Shown here: one piece after another, positions 61,134 through 64,000 of the stretch
Numbering within the stretch: the stretch's first letter is position 1
How the letters are laid out: every line of letters begins with the position of its first letter
NCBI RefSeq assembly: GCF_025148285.1
Contig: NZ_CP102268.1
Span: 682,001-746,000, forward strand
Length of the DNA: 64,000 nucleotides
DNA from: Marvinbryantia formatexigens DSM 14469
GTDB taxonomy: Bacteria; Bacillota; Clostridia; Lachnospirales; Lachnospiraceae
Direction of reading: 5' to 3'
The notes under the pieces: generated by a model
Databases searched by the model: none
What the model was told of the DNA's origin: nothing
The model's input: only the letters and a program-made list of their open reading frames with translations
Made by a program: the position numbers and the translations under genes

Positions 61134-61250
61134 GCTTGCCGGCTCCCGCACTGTCTCTTTCTCATCGTCATCCCCCGGACTAATTATCCTCTGAACAAAA
61201 TAGTTATCCTCTGAGCTAATTATCCTCTGGACTAAATAGTCATTATCTGA
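61134..61250. repeat. Short imperfect repeats in the rlmL-like leader
   Basis: TA(A/G)TTATCCTCTG appears at 61181, 61201 and 61218, with a divergent copy at 61237, spacing 17-20 bases. No ORF. They would lie in the 5' untranslated leader. Confidence 0.6.
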
Positions 61251-61280
61251 ATTGTATCAAATCGTTCTCTTATCTGTCAA
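61251..61280 (-). promoter_or_regulatory. Promoter of the rlmL-like operon
   Basis: TTGACA (61275-61280), 18-base spacer, TACAAT (61251-61256) with an upstream TGA (extended -10). The -35 overlaps the rhodanese stop codon. Confidence 0.75.
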
Positions 61281-61582
61281 TACGTCTCTGTCATTTTGCC
61301 GCGGTACGCGTGAAAGCCGCCGACCACCGTCTTTACAAGATACCCCCTGTCCGCCAGCTCCTTCGCCGCGGACATGCTGGAGGAGCCGCGCTCACAGTAA
61401 AGAATCAGATACATATCCATCGGAAACATACAGCAGCTCTGCAGCTTTTCGTAGGGAATGTTGATGGCGCCCCGGATGTGACGCTCCCGGTACTCCGCGG
61501 GATTGCGCAAATCTATGATGAGCGCATCCGGATTCCCCACATAGCACTCCAGCTGCACCGGTGTAATCATTTCAAATTTCAT
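61277..61582 (-). CDS. Single-domain rhodanese-like protein
   Basis: 101 residues. LIIDLRNPAEYRERHIRGAI near 21-40 and ILYCERGSSSMSAAKELADR near 60-79 give the rhodanese fold; Cys63 is the active-site residue, so sulfurtransferase activity is possible. ATG 61582 follows AGGAG by 8 bases. Stands alone, leftward. Confidence 0.9.
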   Translation of the reverse strand: MKFEMITPVQLECYVGNPDALIIDLRNPAEYRERHIRGAINIPYEKLQSCCMFPMDMYLILYCERGSSSMSAAKELADRGYLVKTVVGGFHAYRGKMTETY

Positions 61583-61679
61583 GGCAAACACTCCTAAATC
61601 CGTATATGCTGCGCAACAGTTCAGACAGGCTTCCCTGTTACCGTTCTATTTTAATCTATGCAGCGCGCGCCTTCCCGTT

Positions 61680-61845
61680 CCTGCGCAGAAAAATCTCATC
61701 CGCACAAAAAGACGCCTGCGCGGAAAAATCCTATCCGCACAAAAAACGCCTGCGCGGAAAAATCCTATCCGCGGAAAAATACTGCCTGCGCGAAAAAATC
61801 CCGCCCACGCAAAAAAATCCTGTACGCGTGAAAAAATCCTGTACG
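61680..61845. repeat. About 35-bp tandem repeat upstream of the rhodanese gene
   Basis: CCTGCGCRGAAAAATC units begin at 61680, 61715, 61749 and 61785, then decay into shorter units at 61819 and 61839. Alternates A-runs with GCGC-rich parts. No convincing ORF. Confidence 0.8.
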
Positions 61846-61849
61846 CATA

Positions 61850-61880
61850 GAAAATGCGCCGGGATGGTTCCCCGGCGCAT
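61850..61880 (-). terminator. Hairpin ending the micro-ORF cassette
   Basis: A perfect 10-bp stem ATGCGCCGGG/CCCGGCGCAT around a 7-base loop, followed on the minus strand by TTTT. Confidence 0.7.
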
Positions 61881-61894
61881 CTTGCTTTTGCCTC

Positions 61895-61918
61895 TTAAAT
61901 TCTGTATTGGCAGCCCAT
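61895..61918 (-). CDS. Putative heptapeptide ORF (MGCQYRI)
   Basis: ATG 61918 followed by six codons and TAA, with GGAGG exactly seven bases upstream (61926-61930), better than many real genes here. It lies between the tandem octapeptide ORFs and the hairpin at 61850-61880. Too short to prove as coding by sequence; a leader-type or regulatory peptide is possible. Confidence 0.35.
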   Translation of the reverse strand: MGCQYRI

Positions 61919-61949
61919 CCGTCGTCCTCCGGCCCGGATACGTCCTGTG

Positions 61950-62098
61950 CCGCCGCTTAATTGCAACAGCCCGGACCTGTCATGCCGCCGTTTAATTACA
62001 GCAGCCCGGACCAGCCATGCCGCCGCTTAATTGCAGCAGCCCGGACCTGCCATGCCGCTGCTTAATTGCAACAGCCCGGACCTGTCATGCCGCCGCGC
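61950..62098 (-). repeat. 35-bp tandem repeat encoding four octapeptide micro-ORFs
   Basis: Four copies of a 35-bp unit follow the stop of the 70-aa gene. Each has a complete ORF on the minus strand, M-(A/T)-G-P-G-C-C-N-stop, at 62088-62062, 62053-62027, 62018-61992 and 61983-61957, with 8 bases between a stop and the next ATG. Among copies the two Cys codons vary only TGT/TGC (synonymous) and codon 2 varies ACA/GCA/GCT. No Shine-Dalgarno is present, so translation would need re-initiation. Alternatively the array is simply another stop-spanning minisatellite. Confidence 0.75.
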
Positions 62099-62311
62099 TT
62101 AATAATCGCAGTCTGTGGTATGATTCTGCGTCTGTACGTTTCTGGCGGCGCCTGCTTTATTCTGTGCTTTGTTCTGCGCCTTATTCTGGCTGCCGGTGCT
62201 GTTCTGTGCGCCGGTGCTGTTCATACCGTCTGTAGCTCTGCCTGTTGTGTTTGTGCTGTTATAATTGCAGTTTGTAGTGTTGGATTCGTGCATATTCTTA
62301 TTCTTTGCCAT
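62099..62311 (-). CDS. Small Asn/Thr/Gln-rich protein
   Basis: 70 residues of very biased composition: MAKNKNMHESNTTNCNYNST at the start, a triple NKAQ repeat in the middle and NHTTDCDY at the end, with only two Cys. AGGAGG lies nine bases before ATG 62311, so expression is likely. Composition recalls small spore-associated or gamma-SASP-like proteins of Firmicutes, but I recognise no family. It starts the cassette that continues with the octapeptide ORFs; its stop is ten bases before the first of them. Confidence 0.7.
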   Translation of the reverse strand: MAKNKNMHESNTTNCNYNSTNTTGRATDGMNSTGAQNSTGSQNKAQNKAQNKAGAARNVQTQNHTTDCDY

Positions 62312-62420
62312 GCTTCTGACCCTCCTGGTTTGTTAATTTTTAGTTACAGGTCTTATTATTCCTTAATATTTTTTAAATTATGTATTGCAATTTTTTCCAT
62401 AATATATTATAATTCCCTTT

Positions 62421-62503
62421 GTAAGAGGAAATACCTCTTACGACCCCTTATTAATTATTTATACTCCCCTCGAAACAGCAGGTAGCTCCCCTACCTGCTG
62501 TTT
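62421..62503. other. Two perfect hairpins between the ThrE-like operon and the 70-aa gene
   Basis: GTAAGAGG-aaata-CCTCTTAC (62421-62441) and a 13-bp stem AAACAGCAGGTAG with its complement (62473-62503). The second may terminate the ThrE-like operon; the first could be an operator or terminator. The 62312-62509 gap is otherwise AT-rich without a gene. Confidence 0.65.
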
Positions 62504-62509
62504 CACGTT

Positions 62510-62619
62510 ATCCGGATATTTCCGCCCCGGCTTATCTAAAGTTTATCCGGGCATTTCCGCCCGGCTTATTTCCGTTCATCCGGATATTTCCGCCCCGGCT
62601 TATCTAAAGTTTATCCGGG
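62510..62619. repeat. 68-bp tandem repeat spanning the stop of the ThrE-like gene
   Basis: ATCCGGATATTTCCGCC starts at 62510 and 62578. The shared part contains, on the minus strand, CCGGATAAACTTTAG, which is the last four codons and stop of the gene ending at 62604. Confidence 0.85.
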
Positions 62620-63047
62620 TGCTCCGGCTTATTTATTTTCTTCAGGGTCTGAAACACGGAATCCATAATAAAGATGGCGAGCGCTATCACCCCCGCAATC
62701 TGTGCAGTAAGCGCAAGATAAGAAGCCGCCGCCTCCATATTTCCCATAAACAGCTCATATCCCGTATGATACATCGCCGCGCCCGGCACCAGTGTTAGGA
62801 TGCCGGAAATCAGAAAAATGGTTACCGGCGTTTTCAGCACCCGCGCAAACAGGTGCGACACCAGCGAAATGACAAGGGCGCTGATAAAGTTCGCCCAGAT
62901 AGGTCCAAAGTGCGCATTGCAGATGAGGTACACCGCCCACCCGGCGGCGCCTGTCAGCCCGCAGTATCCCAGAAATTTTTTCGGCGTCTCGATTACAACG
63001 GAAAACGCCACAATGGCAATAAATGCCCCGACGATCTGTATCAGCAT
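62604..63047 (-). CDS. ThrE/YjjB-like small subunit, threonine/serine exporter family
   Basis: 147 residues with four to five helices: LIQIVGAFIAIVAFSVVIET, CGLTGAAGWAVYLICNAHFG, VTIFLISGILTLVPGAAMYH and a last one near 115-135. This is the DUF3815/ThrE_2 half of the split exporter. ATG 63047 overlaps the stop of the larger subunit by 7 bases with GGAG seven bases upstream; a longer frame to 63296 is an out-of-phase artefact over that gene. Ends in the 68-bp repeat. Confidence 0.85.
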   Translation of the reverse strand: MLIQIVGAFIAIVAFSVVIETPKKFLGYCGLTGAAGWAVYLICNAHFGPIWANFISALVISLVSHLFARVLKTPVTIFLISGILTLVPGAAMYHTGYELFMGNMEAAASYLALTAQIAGVIALAIFIMDSVFQTLKKINKPEHPDKL

Positions 63048-63817
63048 ATGCCCACTCCTCTCATCAGTAAGGTCGCCGCCCCGGCGCCTGTCACGATTGC
63101 CGCCGCCTTGAGAACGGCTTCCAGGATTTTCGCGCCGCCCGCCACATAATCTCCCTGCAGCGTATCGCGCACAGCGGTCGTCAGCGCCGCGCCGGGAACG
63201 ATCGGCATTATCCCGCCCACAATCACCATGTCCGCGTCCAGCGGCGGATACAGCGCCTGCAGCAGCAGCGCCGTAATTCCGATCATCAGCGCGCACAGCA
63301 TGTTTTCTATAAACGCATTAAGCTCCAGCTTTGCGCACAGCAAAAGCACCGCCGCCAGCACAGCGCCGGTGATACCCGCCGCAATCCCGTCGGCGATCGT
63401 TCCGCCCAGCAGAATGGAAAAGGCGGCCGCCACCACGACAATGCAGATATTTTTCTGCCAGAGCGCGCAGGTGTGTTCCTCCATGTGCTTCAGCCCCGAA
63501 AACGCCTCTTTTAACGACATTTCTCCCGCACAGAACTTACGGGAGATTTCATTTGTTTTTGCTATTCTGTTTAAATTTGTTTCCCTGCTGCGGATACGCT
63601 TCACGACCGTCATGGAATCCATATCCGGATTATCCAGCGTGACGATCAGCCCGGTGGCGGTGACATATGCCTCCGCCGATTTCAGCCCGGACACGGAAAG
63701 AATCCGGTGTATCGTATCCTCCACCCGGTAGATTTCCGCGCCGCTGCTCAGCATAATCTGCCCGGCGAGCACCGCCGTATCCAGCAGTAATTTGTAATCT
63801 GTCAGTTGATTTTCCAT
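63041..63817 (-). CDS. ThrE/YjjP-like large subunit, threonine/serine exporter family
   Basis: 258 residues of the DUF1212/ThrE family. The soluble N-terminus has MLSSGAEIYRVEDTIHRILS near 22-41 and YVTATGLIVTLDNPD, the conserved part of the family; helices follow from about residue 120, with GGIMPIVPGAALTTAVRDTL near 210. Together with the small subunit it would export small amino acids. Starts at ATG 63817, overlapping the upstream stop as TAATG, with AGGAG 12 bases before. Confidence 0.87.
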   Translation of the reverse strand: MENQLTDYKLLLDTAVLAGQIMLSSGAEIYRVEDTIHRILSVSGLKSAEAYVTATGLIVTLDNPDMDSMTVVKRIRSRETNLNRIAKTNEISRKFCAGEMSLKEAFSGLKHMEEHTCALWQKNICIVVVAAAFSILLGGTIADGIAAGITGAVLAAVLLLCAKLELNAFIENMLCALMIGITALLLQALYPPLDADMVIVGGIMPIVPGAALTTAVRDTLQGDYVAGGAKILEAVLKAAAIVTGAGAATLLMRGVGIC

Positions 63818-64000
63818 TATCTGCCATGTCTCCTGAAAATTGAAATTACCAGTATAATAAGAAGAATCGGCACAAAATATCTTATGGCAAACGCAGCGAC
63901 CGAGCCGACCAGCCACAAAAGCAGCAGCACGATCAAAATGCCGGCAATGGGAAGCACCCATTTTACCACCAGCGGATTGATGTTCCAGGTGTGCACCCGC
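63817..64000 (-). CDS. Membrane protein, partial (C-terminus only)
   Basis: The frame enters from the window edge and gives 60 residues: a short RVHTWNINPLVVKW, then hydrophobic stretches (VLPIAGILIVLLLLWLVGSV and YFVPILLIILVISIF) and RRHGR. Two helices. Its TAA overlaps the ATG of the ThrE-like gene by one base, so translation is coupled. Too little to name the family. Confidence 0.7.
   Translation of the reverse strand, partial: RVHTWNINPLVVKWVLPIAGILIVLLLLWLVGSVAAFAIRYFVPILLIILVISIFRRHGR

Noticed and set aside
63047-63296. 83-residue N-terminal extension of the small ThrE-like subunit
   Set aside because: The extension is Arg/Gly/Asp-rich and lies out of phase over the large subunit gene; the internal ATG has a good ribosome site.

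Overview
The window looks like chromosome of a Gram-positive anaerobe of the Lachnospiraceae (Clostridia). The basis is a teichoic-acid type ribitol/glycerol-phosphate locus, secreted proteins with aromatic cell-wall-binding repeats, a CdaA/CdaR pair, an adenosylcobalamin-dependent (class II) ribonucleotide reductase, a class II GalT, a Gram-positive LexA box in front of uvrB, and sigma-A promoters of the TTGACA-17-TATAAT type. A formate transporter next to formate-tetrahydrofolate ligase, the latter behind a tetrahydrofolate riboswitch, points to important formate/C1 metabolism. A formate-requiring relative such as Marvinbryantia is a guess, not a demonstration.

Layout. 1-12.8 kb: a leftward surface-polymer locus (ABC exporter, glycosyltransferases, two CDP-glycerol/ribitol phosphotransferases, pyruvyltransferase, TarI/TarJ, initiating sugar-phosphate transferase) plus two membrane proteins. 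13-14.6 kb: a rightward L,D-transpeptidase with cell-wall repeats. 14.7-18.7 kb: a c-di-AMP operon (CdaA, CdaR/YbbR, an HPr-like protein, two membrane proteins). 18.8-28.6 kb: comF, recD2, mreB, uvrA, uvrB. 28.7-31.5 kb: an island of phosphotriesterase-like enzyme, esterase and a small protein between near-identical direct repeats. 31.5-39.8 kb: a 61-aa gene, CtpA-type protease, PucR/CdaR-type regulator, galT, an SDR, greA, nrdJ. 40-45.3 kb: a MacAB-like efflux system divergent from a two-component system. 45.5-51.9 kb: a short cytidylate-kinase-like protein, rplM-rpsI, an AAA-ATPase/nuclease fusion, a polytopic membrane protein and a GT2. 52-56.6 kb: a secreted SGNH hydrolase, formate transporter and fhs. 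56.6-57.4 kb: seven tRNAs. 57.5-61.3 kb: phosphodiesterase, RdgB, papain-like protease, RNA methyltransferase. 61.3-64 kb: rhodanese, a cassette of a small Asn/Thr-rich protein with tandem micro-ORFs, and a ThrE-like two-part exporter.

The most unusual feature is repeat architecture. At least six genes (recD2, mreB, the histidine kinase, fhs, the 70-aa protein gene and the ThrE-like gene) end inside a tandem repeat whose unit contains the gene's own stop codon. Two more genes (comF and a membrane protein) carry in-frame minisatellites. The array behind the 70-aa gene repeats a complete octapeptide ORF (M-A/T-GPGCCN-stop) four times, and is followed by a heptapeptide ORF with a strong Shine-Dalgarno and a hairpin. 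Two intergenic regions hold about 170-bp multi-branched palindromic elements, and the 3' side of uvrA holds six consecutive inverted repeats. All functional calls come from reading the sequence and remembered family features; no search was run.
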